A stretch of 64,000 bases of DNA from Prorocentrum cordatum (Eukaryota > Sar > Dinophyceae > Prorocentrales > Prorocentraceae): contig CAUYUJ010000719.1 of NCBI GenBank assembly GCA_963575745.1, positions 1 to 64,000 on the forward strand, written 5' to 3'. Shown here piece after piece: positions 1-9,752 of this stretch. The notes under the pieces were generated by a model. The model saw only the letters and a program-made list of their open reading frames with translations, made no database searches and had not been told where the DNA came from. Numbering within the stretch: the stretch's first letter is position 1; each line of letters begins with the position of its first letter. The position numbers were made by a program, and so were the translations under genes.

Positions 1-367
1 TTCACTGCTGGCTCGGTCGGCCCCTTGATCGGAGCACGACGTGGCCTCCCGCCGTCGCTACCGCGCGGCAGAGCACCCGTGCGGCACCAACTCGGTCTCA
101 CACACGGACAAAACCAGCAAGCCAAGGAAAACCCTAGCAAAGCAAGCAGGAGCCCCAGGCTCACGCCCGCCATCAGCACAGTCAGGCTCACGTATTACCC
201 CCAGTCGTGACTCCCAGCGTGGTCACTGGAGTCAGCGCGCTCTCGTCAATCTCCCGCGGTGCCTCGCACAGCTCGGTCGAGCTGCCCTGCACCGCTGTGG
301 GGAGTGACGCGGCCACTGCAAGCAACACCTTCAGCAGGTTCGAGTGGGCCTGGAAGTCGGTCGGCAT
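1..367 (-). pseudogene. Small hydrophobic ORF(s) after Copia pol
   Basis: Just downstream of the RNase H reading frame an ATG at 367 opens a 59-codon ORF (188-367) whose N-terminal part (NLLKVLLAVAASLPTAVQG) looks like a signal peptide. One frame over, an ORF with its first ATG at 173 runs to the window edge and starts with a strongly hydrophobic stretch (VSLGLLLALLGFSLACWFC) resembling a membrane span. A one-base shift near 180-190 would join the two, so this may be one decayed membrane-type ORF at the 3' end of the Copia element. No known domain is recognised. The remaining 3' sequence, including any LTR, lies outside the window or is not recognisable. Confidence 0.35.
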
Positions 368-377
368 GGCCCCGACT

Positions 378-1454
378 CTATCTAGCGACCCTCAAGGTCC
401 CTGGCACGGGCACCTCCTTCAACCTGCAGCTCTCGCGGAGCCACTCGAGGCGTGTCCTCGGCAACACCTTGGTGCCGAGATCCACCAGGTTGTCGCCCCC
501 TGCTACAGGCTCGATGGCGATGACCTTCTTGGCCACCAACTGCTGGATCCAAAGCGTCTTCGTGGCAAGGTGTTTGATCCACCCAGTGCCCTGACACCTC
601 GCCAGCGCTCTCGCACTTGAGCTGTCGCATCGCCAGCCCACGCGCACGCTGTAGCCCATGAACGTGAAGAGCGCCTTCAGCCCAAGTCCCTCGCTGAGAC
701 ATCGAGCTCCAGCGTGCCACTCGGCTTCACAACTGCAAAGGGACTGCACGCCTTGACGACAGCGGATCCGGAGCACCGGACATCCACACGCTGTGATGTG
801 CACGATGGTCTGGCTCTTCCACTCCTTCGCGTCGCCCGCCCAGTCGGGGGCTGCCCACGCGACCATGTCGACGATGCCCCGCGGCGTGTTGGGCTTGGCC
901 ATCCTCACGCCCAGGCCCCTCGTGCCCTTCAGGTACCTTGCCAGCCTCTTGGGGGCTCGCATGTCCGCCTCACGGGGCGAGGAGATACACGAGGTCAGGT
1001 AGTTGGTGTCAAACTGAGCATCTGCACGGCCGTGCAAGTAGAACAGCAGGCACACGGCCACGCTCCTGATCAGCTTAGCCTCGTCTGGGCCGAGGTCGGG
1101 CGCGTCATCCCTGCCTGTCCTGCGCGCCTCCACCCCTGGAGTGGCGGACGGGCTGCCCTCGTCAAGGCCTAGCGCCTCCAGCGCCTTCGTGAGGCACTTC
1201 TCGTTGGGCTGAATGTAGGTAGCGTCGGCCTCTCGCACGCGCCGCCTCTTGAGAAACTCGTAGTCGGCACCGTCGCCCTGTAGGCCTGACCACTTCACCT
1301 TGATGTCACGGCCCAGGTCCAGCCTGAAGCCGGACCCTGCGACCCCAGGGGCTGTGCCGTACATGTCGCCCATGTGCAGCTCCACCAGACATGGGAGATC
1401 GGCACGCCAGAAGAACTGAGGCGCGGTCGGTGACCGCTCGACACCCCTGGCCAT
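378..1454 (-). pseudogene. Copia RT C-terminus and RNase H domain
   Basis: A 358-codon open frame. Its N-terminal part holds the end of the RT palm, with HMGDMYGTA where Copia elements have the VDD metal-binding motif. The connection region follows (RSVAVCLLFYLHGRADAQ and RLARYLKGTRG, matching the LMYL..RPD and I.RYLKGT blocks). RNase H comes last: the Asp in PDWAGD, the Glu in CSCEAEW, the Asp in RCDSSSA and the end block GGDNLVDLGTKVLPR, equivalent to .ENVADILTKPLPR. All three RNase H acidic positions are present, so this domain is better preserved than the RT. Confidence 0.8.
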
Positions 1455-1490
1455 GAGCTGCTCCGCAGCGAACTCGACCCAGCGCTTCCC

Positions 1491-1966
1491 TCAAGCACGC
1501 CGCCCTGGCAACTGCTTCGCGAGCTGCCAAGCGTAGTCCTCAGTGTCGCCCTTCGCGCGGCACTCTTCCAGGACTTTGGGTGGGCACTCCACCCACGCGC
1601 CCTCCTCCTCGGGGACATGGTAGTACGCGTCCTCCACGTCCACGGTGAAGGTGGGCCATCCGTGCTTCAGAGCCACATAGTCCACCACTCGGCTGTCGGC
1701 CATGCTGGTTCAGGCGCGAAGAGTTCGTCGCGGCACTCCTGCCACTCGAACTCTCGCGCGACGTACCTTGACTCAGCGATCCTGTATCCGAGGTTCGCGT
1801 CCCACTTGTAGACATGGTCCCAGCGGGCGCTGATCCTCGTGACGGAGGCCTCGCTCCGTTTGACAAGCTTGCCCACCCCGTACTGCTTCAGGCCGTCAAG
1901 GGCCCGTTTGGTGGAAGCCTCGATCAACTGCGAGTCCGACGCATCGTGGGGATCAGGGACATCCAT
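1491..1966 (-). pseudogene. Copia RT N-terminal (fingers) region, frameshifted
   Basis: Two overlapping minus-strand frames carry the start of a Copia RT. The upstream one (1667-1966) contains GLKQYGVGKLV, then ARWDHVYKWD and SRYVAREFEWQ, matching the W.LV, KWV.K.K and R.VA.EF blocks. The next (1491-1703) contains FTVDVEDAYYHVPEEE, matching the first catalytic block (VDV..AYL), so the first catalytic Asp is probably present. The downstream frame breaks near 1490 before the palm continues at 1454. At least two frameshifts separate the pieces. Confidence 0.75.
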
Positions 1967-2457
1967 GTCCCTGAGGATCTGCAGGAGTCAGGCCGCACGT
2001 CATCACAGTGCTCAGCCGCTACTCCGCTAACTCGGGGCCTCGCAAGAGTGCTTCGGTTGTCACCCCCCTCCGCGGGTCGCTTCGGCGATCGACCTATCGG
2101 GAACGTCAGCGGAGGTGCACTCGCTGGTGCTGCGGCCCGCGGCCTCATGGGGGCGCCGTCCCCAGCACCGCCTCCAGCCGACTTCTGCGTCGCTGGCTCA
2201 GCCTGCCTGTCCCCAGCAGGAGCCTCGGCGCCGCCCGACACGTCGGCCGAGGGCGCCGCCACGGGCGCGCCCGTGTGGGATGCTGGCCCGCCGCCATGGG
2301 CGGTCCCAATGGACTGGGCAGCAGTGCCCGGGGCTGGCTGTGCCCCAGCTGCCTCTTGCGCCGCCAGGTCGGCGTCCGCAGCGGCAATCGGCTCGATCCC
2401 GCGCGGGACCGTGCCCTGCCCTCGGCGGTGCCATGGCATATGCGCGATCGCCACCAC
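1967..2457 (-). pseudogene. Ala/Pro-rich linker between Copia integrase and RT
   Basis: An open minus-strand frame (1924-2457) rich in Ala, Pro and Gly, ending in an Asp/Ser-containing stretch just before the RT block. Such low-complexity linkers normally separate integrase from RT in Copia polyproteins. No motif is recognisable. It is placed here only by position and by continuity with its neighbours. Confidence 0.5.
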
Positions 2458-3290
2458 GGCAGCGCGGTTGAACCTCCGCTCTTCGGCAGCCTCTTGACGG
2501 TCCTCGTCGTGACTAGCCCACCCGTCTCGAGGGCGCAGATGTGCTCGTCGGTGTCGCAGCTCTTCCCTAGCCAGACCGCCCTCGCGAAGCCCATGTCACC
2601 CTTGCGGTACACCTTGCCTCTCGCCCTGCGATTCTTGCCCCTGGGTAGGCGCGCCAGGACGGACTCCCCTGGGGTGGCCATCTCCCTGGTGTAGGCGTGG
2701 CCGGCGCTGCAACCACTTGTACATGGCCGTTTCTGGCCGGACCCTGGTCCCCAATCGTGCCTCCAGCGCGCTCCTGCTCGTGCGGAACTGCGCCTGGATG
2801 ATGCCATTGGCATTCTCGGAGGGGTTCGACTGGGAGCTGAACGCAGGTGCGGGTCTCACGACCACACGGTTGGTAGCTCCGCCTCGGTCTTGTTGGCCAG
2901 GTCCATCATGACGTCCTCGCGGTCTGGCCTTTGGATAACCTTCTGATGGAAAAAGCTCTTGATGAACGCCACCGTGGCTGCCACCGTGTAGGGATCAGCG
3001 CGTCGGTCAGACTTCGGGACGCTGCGCACGGCACCTGTGTCGGCATCCGCGATCACCAGTACCACTTCCTCGCCTTGTCTCTGGCCATCCTCGGCGCGGG
3101 GGCCCGCCTCCACGGCGTCGGCCGCCTCGCCCTTGAAGAATGCCAGGTCAAGCCCAATAACGGGGAGGTGATCCACCTCCGCGTCAAGCAACTCGCGGGG
3201 CCTGTCGCGCCCACGTCCCATCTGACAGTGTGCGCACACCATCCCATGCACATCCCACTCGCGATGCCGTCCCTGCCTCCTCCTCTCGCT
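2458..3290 (-). pseudogene. Copia integrase, frameshifted
   Basis: Three frames hold pieces of integrase. The 5' piece (about 2856-3290) has the end of the zinc-binding N-domain (MVCAHCQMGRGRDRP) and the first part of the core (VIGLDLAFFKG, LVIADADTGAV, then VIQRPDREDVMMDL at the second acidic position). The next piece (2596-2865) has SQSNPSENANGIIQAQFRTS, the SP.G.S..NG block, but with Ile/Gln where the catalytic Glu is expected. The last (about 2480-2740) has ESVLARLPRGKN and ICALETGGLVTTRTVKRLP, typical of the C-terminal region in this lineage. This integrase is inactive by frameshift and probably by loss of Glu. Confidence 0.7.
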
Positions 3291-3372
3291 TGTGATGGGG
3301 CCGAGCAGGCTGATTTCGAGGATGTCATTGGGTCGTTTGCTCCGTGTTTGCTCTATACGGCGAGAGTAAAGA
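3237..3372. repeat. Dispersed repeat, copy A (partner at 7903-8012)
   Basis: The stretch beginning CATCCCATGCACATCCCAC and ending TGCTCCGTGTTTGCTCTATA plus AAGTAAA-like bases is clearly related to 7903-8012. Copy A has about 30 extra bases in the middle (near 3265-3295). It straddles the truncated 5' end of the Copia integrase, so it may mark the insertion or breakage junction. Confidence 0.7.
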
Positions 3373-3681
3373 CTGTGACCACCGATGCAGTTGTTCTTTC
3401 CTGTTCCCTGCTTTTCCTCTTCCGCCCCCTCTCCCCCGCCGTCTCTTGCATCGCGTGCGCTTGTAATCACGTTGGCTCAGGGCAGTCGCAGTTGGAAGCC
3501 CAGGAAAATACTGCTGAGATCAGATCTCAGCCAAGTTCGGCGATCGGACCTCCCCGCTCCCGAGCAGATTCGCTACTGTACACACATTCCTTCTATATTG
3601 TTTCATATTGCTTCTCGTTTGCCATTCGCATTATACTTGCTCCGCTGTCTGGCAACACATTGGCGTTCGCGTGCACAATCA
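3373..3681. other. Intergenic, nothing recognised
   Basis: Between the dispersed repeat and the broken plus-strand coding stretch I see no domain, no repeat shared with other parts of the window and no convincing regulatory signal. Pyrimidine-rich tracts occur near 3400-3440. Confidence 0.4.
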
Positions 3682-4614
3682 GATGGCGCGCAATCCGTTC
3701 GCGCAGGCGCAGCAGCGGGCAGATCAGTCGCCCGGCACGGGCAAAGGTTACATGCAACAGCAGCCTGCGCCAGTCTTCATTGGAGGGAAAGGGTCCTCAT
3801 GGTCTTCGCCCTCGTGGGAGGCAGCCATGCGCGTGGTTCCTCGTGACGCGACGTAGTAGAATACCGTGGGGTCACAGAACAGGCCGATGGCAGCCGCCTT
3901 CGCTTCGCAGATGACCCAAACGTGGAGATCACGACGCTGGCCACCAATGACATCGGAGTCACGGAGGCTCTGCAGAAAGAGAAATCGTTCCGCCGTTCCT
4001 GAAGGCTACGGACGATTACAAGGTGGCACAGGCTCGGGCGCGTGAGTTACGAAGCCTTGTGCCGATGCATGTGAATGTCGAGCAATGGGCGCATTGGGTT
4101 TCTGGCGTGAAACTCCTTAATAAGACTTTACCCAGACAAGGATTTCGTAGCGCCTCGCCTCCGCCCGCCGGCCACGGATTTGAAGTCGCCCGTGCAGAGT
4201 GCGACCTCTGGCTCCGACTCGTCAGCGAATGCGTTGTTGAGTCTGCTCAACAGTCAGCTTGCCGCGTCGGGAACTTCGACCAACCAGGCGGCACCATCCT
4301 CCTCACAGCCGTCGTCGCCGCGTCCAACTCCATCCCCGTTGGGGTTTGTGTTCAAGGCCACGGTCAACGACGTCGAGGTCTCTGGGAAGGTCGTTAGCGT
4401 GGAGCTCAACGGCAATGCCCCGTCGTACAAGGGCAAGTGGGAGTCTGGGCAGGAGACGTTCATGTCCGACGAGCAGCTGCGTCCGCACATGGACTCTGCG
4501 AAGGAATCGCCAGAGAAGAAGCGGCAGAGAGCGGATGCACCATCAGCCCCTGAGGATTTGGCCGCGTGGGAGACTGCCATGAAGATGGCCGTAGACATTC
4601 CCGTCGGCAAGTGA
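3682..4614 (+). pseudogene. Broken unknown protein upstream of the Penelope-like element
   Basis: Reading from ATG 3682 (MARNPFAQAQQRADQSPGTG), coding-like sequence continues through three frames: to about 3856, then 3855-4000 (VVEYRGVTEQADGSRLRFAD), then 4020-4140 (RARELRSLVPMHVNVEQWA), then 4120-4614 (FVFKATVNDVEVSGKVVSVE and KRQRADAPSAPEDLAAWE, ending at TGA 4612-4614). Composition and frame use suggest one ancestral protein of roughly 300 residues with three small indels. It has a Ser/Pro-rich centre and a basic KKRQR patch. No family is recognised. It lies directly 5' of the Penelope-like ORF on the same strand and could be an ORF1 of that element or an unrelated host gene. Confidence 0.4.
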
Positions 4615-4741
4615 AGGTGTATCCTCGGCACGGGTTCGATAGGCAGTCTGGCAAGCGCATCTTGAAAATCGTCCAGATGTTGTCCGGGCTGCTCCATTTC
4701 TTCGGCTGGATTTATCTCGCGAGTGTGGCTTTCAAGGCAAT

Positions 4742-6862
4742 TTGCCGTGTTGCTGCGATGCTGATTGTATCCAGATGTCGATGTCCTGGTCTATGTCTTC
4801 GGCTGATACGTCTCCATGCTTACATGATTGCACACATTCTTCCGTATTGCGGTTGGTGCGCACTTTTCTGAGAGCATCTCGCGCTGCTGTTCGCAAGCCA
4901 GCGGGGTACCATAGCATCCAGGCTCTGCATAACATCGACAAGCATGCCGAAGTTCTCGTGCAAATTCTGGGAGTTCGCAGGTATGCAGACACTCTGTGCG
5001 GCGCGTGCGGGCGCGACCGGATGAAATGTTCATGCAACACCTCTTCCGCCATATCCGATCTCAATTATCGTTATTGCTCCTATTCCCTCATCATCTTGAA
5101 CTACATCCGCACACTCATCAGCATGCGTGTCTTGCAGATCAGAGAGTTTGCCTGGCACAGGAAGCTGCACCAGTTGTTGATAAGGTCCACAGAGATGGTT
5201 TCTTCCAGCCGGCGCGGGTGCATTTCCGAGGGCCAGATCGTTTACATGTGGTATTCTACACACCATACATATACATACATCGGCAAATCCATCCGGGGAC
5301 TGGGGGCGCGCACGGAGGAGCACTATTCACAGATCGTGGGCCAGCCAGGAGGAAAGAGGGATTTGCCTGCATATGATGTGATGCGTCGTCTTGGGTGGTC
5401 GTCATTTATTGTATGTCCCGTCGTTTGTCTTGAGCGTTCTCACGACTTGGAGCTGCAGTATGTGGAGCGTCAGTTGTGTAACGTACTCAATCCCAAGCTG
5501 AACACGCGGTGGGTGTACAAGTATACATGTAGGAGCCCAGCGCACAAACATTGTCATAGTCATGTTCTCCGTAGCGCGCACACTCGACATCGTGATCCTC
5601 ATCATCATCTTCCTCGTTCTTCTCACAACGCTCATTTTGTGGGATGTGCTATTCGAACGTCGGATGACGTGGGGTGCGAGCCAGGTCAGCTCGCCGAACA
5701 CTGCGCGCGTGGCCGGATCCACCTTGGCATCTTGGTTCTGAGGCTGCGAGACACGAGGGCGAAGGGCCAGAATGTCGCCAAGTGCGTTCAAAAGTTGTGC
5801 GACCGCTCTCCGGGTCTCATTCACCGGCTGCACAACGTCATCGATTCCTATCTGTATGGGGCGCCCAATTTCGTGGCGAAGACTCGTACCTCGGACGCGC
5901 TGACTCATGATAGTGCCCCGTGTACTACTGTTCTCCTTCGACTTCCTCTTCTCCCCGGGGGTGATGTTGAGCGACTCATGGTGGACAGCGCGAAGGAACA
6001 GATTGCCGAAGTCTTGCCTCCTAAAGCTCGTCTTACTCTGCTTACGAAGCCAGCCAAGTCCCCGTCGATTAACTCAAGTATGGTGAATATTAAATGGTGG
6101 GCGAGACGTCTTCCAGAGTATGATATTCCGTGTACGCGTTCTGCTTTGCGCGTCGCATTGGGGGAGGACGAGGGGAACGAGGGGAAGGCGCACTATTGCA
6201 TTAGGTCTTCTACTAGTACGTTCGCACAAGCTTTCCCTAGCGCATTTTCTGCGGAGAGTGGTCTGATATGGCACCGGCAAAGCTTCTCACGACAATGTTC
6301 GGCACCCTTCCAGCACCTCGCAGACCGGGTTCGCACCATCATCCGGGGACCGTTTGCTCTCGACATGCACTCGTTTTGGGCGATCGTCAACAACATATTT
6401 GTGAAGAAAAAGCACTTCAGGGACATGGGGGTGCTCGAGGGAGACATGATGTCGCGGAAGGCGAAAGTAAATAACATCGCTGTGATCGGGCCCGTGGACA
6501 AAAACAAATCCATGAGTTCTTTTGGTTGTCCGAGGGTGCGGCAGAATAGGTGCCTCAATTTGGCGGTACTCCATGGCAACGCTGTCTTTGATTATCCTGG
6601 CGACCGCAAGTTTGAAAAGGCTTTGGAGGATGTGCAGACGCGCACAGCCTATTCTGGAGCACGCGTTGTTTCTCCTGCACGCCATGCTTTTGGGAATTTC
6701 CAGGGGTGGTTCAAGGATAGCGGGATCCACGCGAAAATGAGGCCACGGGGTTCGTACTTCCAGCACGCGCGCAAGCCATTATACTCATTAACGTGTCGCG
6801 TTATTAACCACATGATGTGCAAGCTTGGGGGCCGCAGTGCACGACGTGTTCTCCGTGGTTGA
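4742..6862 (+). CDS. GIY-YIG nuclease / reverse transcriptase ORF (Penelope-like), 5' part
   Basis: A 706-codon open frame; the first ATG is at 4775 and the true start is unknown. Counting from 4742, residues about 164-256 form a GIY-YIG nuclease: VYMWY (GIY position), TYIGKS (YIG), an Arg at 190, Glu 242 in LQYVERQL and LNPKLNTRW as the C-terminal Asn block. The middle (260-560) is poorly conserved and His-rich. Residues about 578-590 (VIGPVDKNKSM) match the RT block with a conserved DK, and 660-690 (HAKMRPRGSYFQHARKPLYS) match the RPI..s block. The frame ends at 6862 while homology continues in other frames. Cys-rich N-terminal residues may be a zinc site or noise. Confidence 0.6.
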   Translation: MPCCCDADCIQMSMSWSMSSADTSPCLHDCTHSSVLRLVRTFLRASRAAVRKPAGYHSIQALHNIDKHAEVLVQILGVRRYADTLCGACGRDRMKCSCNTSSAISDLNYRYCSYSLIILNYIRTLISMRVLQIREFAWHRKLHQLLIRSTEMVSSSRRGCISEGQIVYMWYSTHHTYTYIGKSIRGLGARTEEHYSQIVGQPGGKRDLPAYDVMRRLGWSSFIVCPVVCLERSHDLELQYVERQLCNVLNPKLNTRWVYKYTCRSPAHKHCHSHVLRSAHTRHRDPHHHLPRSSHNAHFVGCAIRTSDDVGCEPGQLAEHCARGRIHLGILVLRLRDTRAKGQNVAKCVQKLCDRSPGLIHRLHNVIDSYLYGAPNFVAKTRTSDALTHDSAPCTTVLLRLPLLPGGDVERLMVDSAKEQIAEVLPPKARLTLLTKPAKSPSINSSMVNIKWWARRLPEYDIPCTRSALRVALGEDEGNEGKAHYCIRSSTSTFAQAFPSAFSAESGLIWHRQSFSRQCSAPFQHLADRVRTIIRGPFALDMHSFWAIVNNIFVKKKHFRDMGVLEGDMMSRKAKVNNIAVIGPVDKNKSMSSFGCPRVRQNRCLNLAVLHGNAVFDYPGDRKFEKALEDVQTRTAYSGARVVSPARHAFGNFQGWFKDSGIHAKMRPRGSYFQHARKPLYSLTCRVINHMMCKLGGRSARRVLRG

Positions 6863-7740
6863 CCAGTTCCACAATCTGAACGTGAGCACGCACGACCGGT
6901 CTTGCAGGGGATGGTTCGGCTACACGCGCGCGCACAGGCGGGGTATAAAGTCTTGCGTCAACAATGTGGACGGAGGTCTTATTTTGGTTGCCTGGCGGTG
7001 GTGTGTTTCCGAATGGGTCGCCCGATGGTTCCAGGAGAAAGGTGATATGCATCCCGAGGGACTTCTCGAATCAGCGCCGTCGTCAACGCCCAGTGTCGTC
7101 ACATTCTTTTCACGGGTACTCGAAGAACATAATGCCTGCTAAGAGTGGCCGGTCTGTCCCTCGTGTTCAACAAGCACGCGTGGCTAACGACCATGTTGTT
7201 ATACACATCGATGACATTGAGAGCATTGTTTTGTTTGATTTGTTGAGGGGGTATAGGCTGTTTGGCGTTAAGCTATTTCGCCCTGCGAACGGCATGACGC
7301 CAGGATCGCCGCTATCACTGGGAATGTGTCCGTAAGTATGCTGTTATCCAGAGAACATGTGCCATTCTGTGCCTGCCAGCGTGCCAGACACCATCATTTA
7401 ACGTGCAGTGTGCAGATGGGTGAATGATATTTCACATGCGTTGTCGTCTGGATGCTCGTTCACAACCCGCAATTTGCGGCTGATTGCGCTGACCGGAACA
7501 TGCAACTGTATAAGACAACGTATCACATGCTAGCCGTCTGAAGGTAGAGGACGCGTTCACTTTCGCAGGCTTGCGGGTTATCATTCACAAAGGTCGATTA
7601 CTAAGCACGCACATGATTAACGTGAATAAGAATTGTCTGCGCGAGCGCAATGACATGATGCGGCCTACGTTTCAGCATTTTCTGTCTCATACTTCTTTAA
7701 CGAGCAAGGCTGTACTCGTGCGTTCTCAATTCCTGCGTCC
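6863..7740 (+). pseudogene. 3' part of Penelope-like RT, frameshifted
   Basis: The frame over 6964-7335 contains HIDDIESIVLFDLL followed by GVKLFRPANGMTPGSPLS, which matches the RT block usually written G..fRQ..GIPMG.PLS. A second shift leads to CRWVNDISHALSSGC at 7411-7455, aligned with the RYVDD active site; the first Asp is Asn here, so catalysis would be lost. A final open stretch, 7613-7740, ending with a stop codon (LRERNDMMRPTFQHFLSH) has the character of the RT thumb. Identification rests on the order and spacing of these blocks. Confidence 0.55.
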
Positions 7741-7902
7741 GTAGACAGATACTAGGTGGATTTCAGCTTGCTCGCACATGATATCAGCATTCTGTTTAGT
7801 GAGTTCGAGGCTTCACAGCATCATGCATGTTTCTTGCGCCGTGTTCTACACAGGCTTCTCCCGTATTTAGGTTATGTATTCTCGCATGTCTTGTCCTCAC
7901 AC

Positions 7903-8012
7903 GAGCAATCCCATGCACATTCCACACGTGATGCCACAAGGCCGAGCCGACTGACTTTGAGGATCTCATTCGGTCGTTTGCTCCGTGTTTGTTCTATACA
8001 GCAAAAGTAAAC
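7903..8012. repeat. Dispersed repeat, copy B
   Basis: Partner of 3237-3372, sharing CCCATGCACATTCCAC, the GAGGATCTCATTCGGTCG block and TTTGCTCCGTGTTTGTTCTA. It runs directly into a type-1 inverted-repeat element at 8012. Confidence 0.7.
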
Positions 8013-8425
8013 TGGGCGCCGGCGGTAAACCGTCAACCAGGCTACCGCCGCGAACCTCGTAGAGCTCCAGAGACGCTCGGAGAGCACAAGAAACAAGCAG
8101 AAGACTTCTGGAGTTATTTTGCGAAAACTGAAAAATTGCATTTTTGTGCGAACATTCTGCCAGCCGTTCCTCCTGACTTTCTCGAGCTGCAGAGCGGCTA
8201 TTGACCTGGGGATTGCACCATCAAAACGAACTTTCAAATATCGCAGAGTCTTTAAAAAACCAAGCCCCAGGTCACCACATTGTCCGTTCTGGCCGGGTGG
8301 GCCAACTGGGAGTTGGCGGTAAACCGTCAACCAGGTTACCGCCGGAAGCCTCGTAGAGCTCTTTTCTCGCGCGGCGCTGCTCGGAACACATGGAAGAAGC
8401 TTTCTCAAGGGTGAGCTGAGAAACT

Positions 8426-8457
<32 letters not shown>

Positions 8458-8725
8458 GCTTTCTGGTGTTAATCTAAAGTCGGTTCCCCCAAGTGTTTTG
8501 ATAATAATACTCCAGCTACGGACCAGGGAATTGCACTGGCAGACGCGGCATAACCCACTACAGGTGCAAAAAATACTGGTTCTCAAAACGAATTTCAAAA
8601 TCTCTCAGAATATCCGAAAAACCGACGCCAGGTCACCACATTGTCCGCCCGGGCCGGGTCGGCCACTAGCTGCACCCCGCGCCGGAATTCCTCCAGCTTA
8701 TCGATGCCGAAGAGCTCTACGAGGT
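8012..8725. repeat. Type-1 (two copies) and type-2 (one copy) dispersed elements
   Basis: Type-1 copies lie at 8012-8068 and 8305-8361. The consensus begins CTGGGCGCCGGCGGTAAACC and ends CCTCGTAGAGCTC. Inside it GGCGGTAAACC and GGTTACCGCC form a short hairpin. A type-2 copy lies at 8667-8725 (AGCTCCACCCCGCGCCGG ... GAGCTCTACGAGGT). Its end is the reverse complement of the type-1 end. A 29-base A tract sits at about 8428-8456. The same families recur at 9.0, 13.3-14.3 and 16.0-18.5 kb. No coding sequence is recognised between the copies. Confidence 0.8.
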
Positions 8726-9033
8726 ACTAGCTCCACGACGCCTCATCTCCTCGCGTCTCAGCTCGCGCAAATCGTTCGTCGCCTTCACCTTGCGTCTGCC
8801 TTCGTACTCGACGAGCCGTGCCCAGCACTAAGCATCGATCCCGCAATACTAATAAATCCCCTTCAGACGCGTCTGCATGACCGAGGTTGCTCCAAGCCGC
8901 TCGAGGCATGACCGCCCCGGCGGCTGTGCCGCCGCAGGCGCCTCGTGGCCCTGCGCGGACGCCGCTCTTGGCGACGCCGCTGCCTCCTGCGTCTCGGAGA
9001 AGGTCCCAACCACTCATGTCGTTCATTTGCAGT

Positions 9034-9752
9034 ACTGGGAGCCGGCGATGAACCGTCAACCAGGTTCGTTTGTTTGTTTGGACTCGCATTCCCAGCTGAG
9101 AGCAGCTGGGCGAAAACAGGTCCCGCAAGAACACACGGGCAGCGCTAAGCAGCGCTTCGGCTGCCGACAATTCACACTCCGTGACCGTAGCACCGTCTAG
9201 GAGCCACGCGGCCTCGGCCGCATCCCTCCAAACGAGGGGAACTGCACTAGAAACAGCTAACTCATGCCCAGCAGGAAGGGGGCCCACGGTTCTCGCGGAA
9301 GCGATACCTATCTCACTGGGATTACATTGAGTATTGATCAAGCCGATCTGAAGCCAGAAGCCACATCCTGATCCTTGCTGGACAACCCCACCATCAAAGC
9401 CTCCCCTGATAGCGCACGGCAAGAGATAAGTTGCGAAAGGATATCGGTAACATCGGGTTATATCAAATGTGCGGCCACATCGGGCCTCATGCGTCAACTC
9501 GTCTGCACGTGCATTGCCCTCCATGAATTCATGCCTCCATATCTCACGTCCCAAAGCCGCAGGCCTCATATTGAAACACGTAGCAAGCTCAAAGGTACAG
9601 TCAATCATGGCAGCTGTCCTTCTGCAGTAGCCACGATTCTCACATCGCGATCTCCCCTGCAACCAGGAGCAGATAAGTAGTGAATCGCCCTGGAACTCAG
9701 CAGCAAAACCCTCCGAGGATATGTCCCACACCGTCGAGCGTTCCTGGATCAT
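9034..9752 (-). pseudogene. RNase H motifs in permuted order, truncated by a type-1 repeat
   Basis: From ATG 9752 the frame first shows GDSLLICSWLQG and, about 60 residues on, EFMEGNARADELTHEA, the third and fourth acidic positions of RNase HI. Only then come IRGGFDGGVVQQGSGCGF (first acidic position) and TECELSAAEALLSAARVF (second). The order is therefore C-half then N-half. The frame then enters a type-1 repeat at 9067-9034, so anything following is lost. It could be a circular permutation, or the tail of one RNase H followed by the head of another copy. Confidence 0.55.

Larger units (their letters stand above)
378..3290 (-). mobile_element. Decayed Ty1/Copia-type LTR retrotransposon (pol region)
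   Basis: Read on the minus strand, the order is integrase, Ala/Pro-rich linker, reverse transcriptase, RNase H, which is the Copia order. The frame changes several times and no gag, protease or LTR is recognisable, so this is a truncated dead copy. The 5' end stops near 3290, inside the N-terminal part of integrase, where a dispersed repeat begins (see 3237-3372). Key residues are lost: the RT metal-binding motif reads HMGD instead of a VDD form, and integrase lacks the Glu expected after its Asn-Gly motif. Class assignment by motif order is fairly safe; the exact ends are not. Confidence 0.8.
4742..7740 (+). mobile_element. Penelope-like retroelement with N-terminal GIY-YIG nuclease (Chlamys-type)
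   Basis: A GIY-YIG endonuclease domain at about 5230-5510 precedes reverse transcriptase blocks at about 6470-7430. Canonical Penelope-like elements carry GIY-YIG after the RT. The permuted order is known in the Chlamys/Naiad group from green algae, protists and invertebrates, so I assign it there by architecture. The copy is dead: the frame shifts at about 6860 and again near 7330, and the YADD-type motif reads RWVND (7414-7428). The 5' limit is unclear; coding-like sequence ends at about 7740. Confidence 0.65.
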
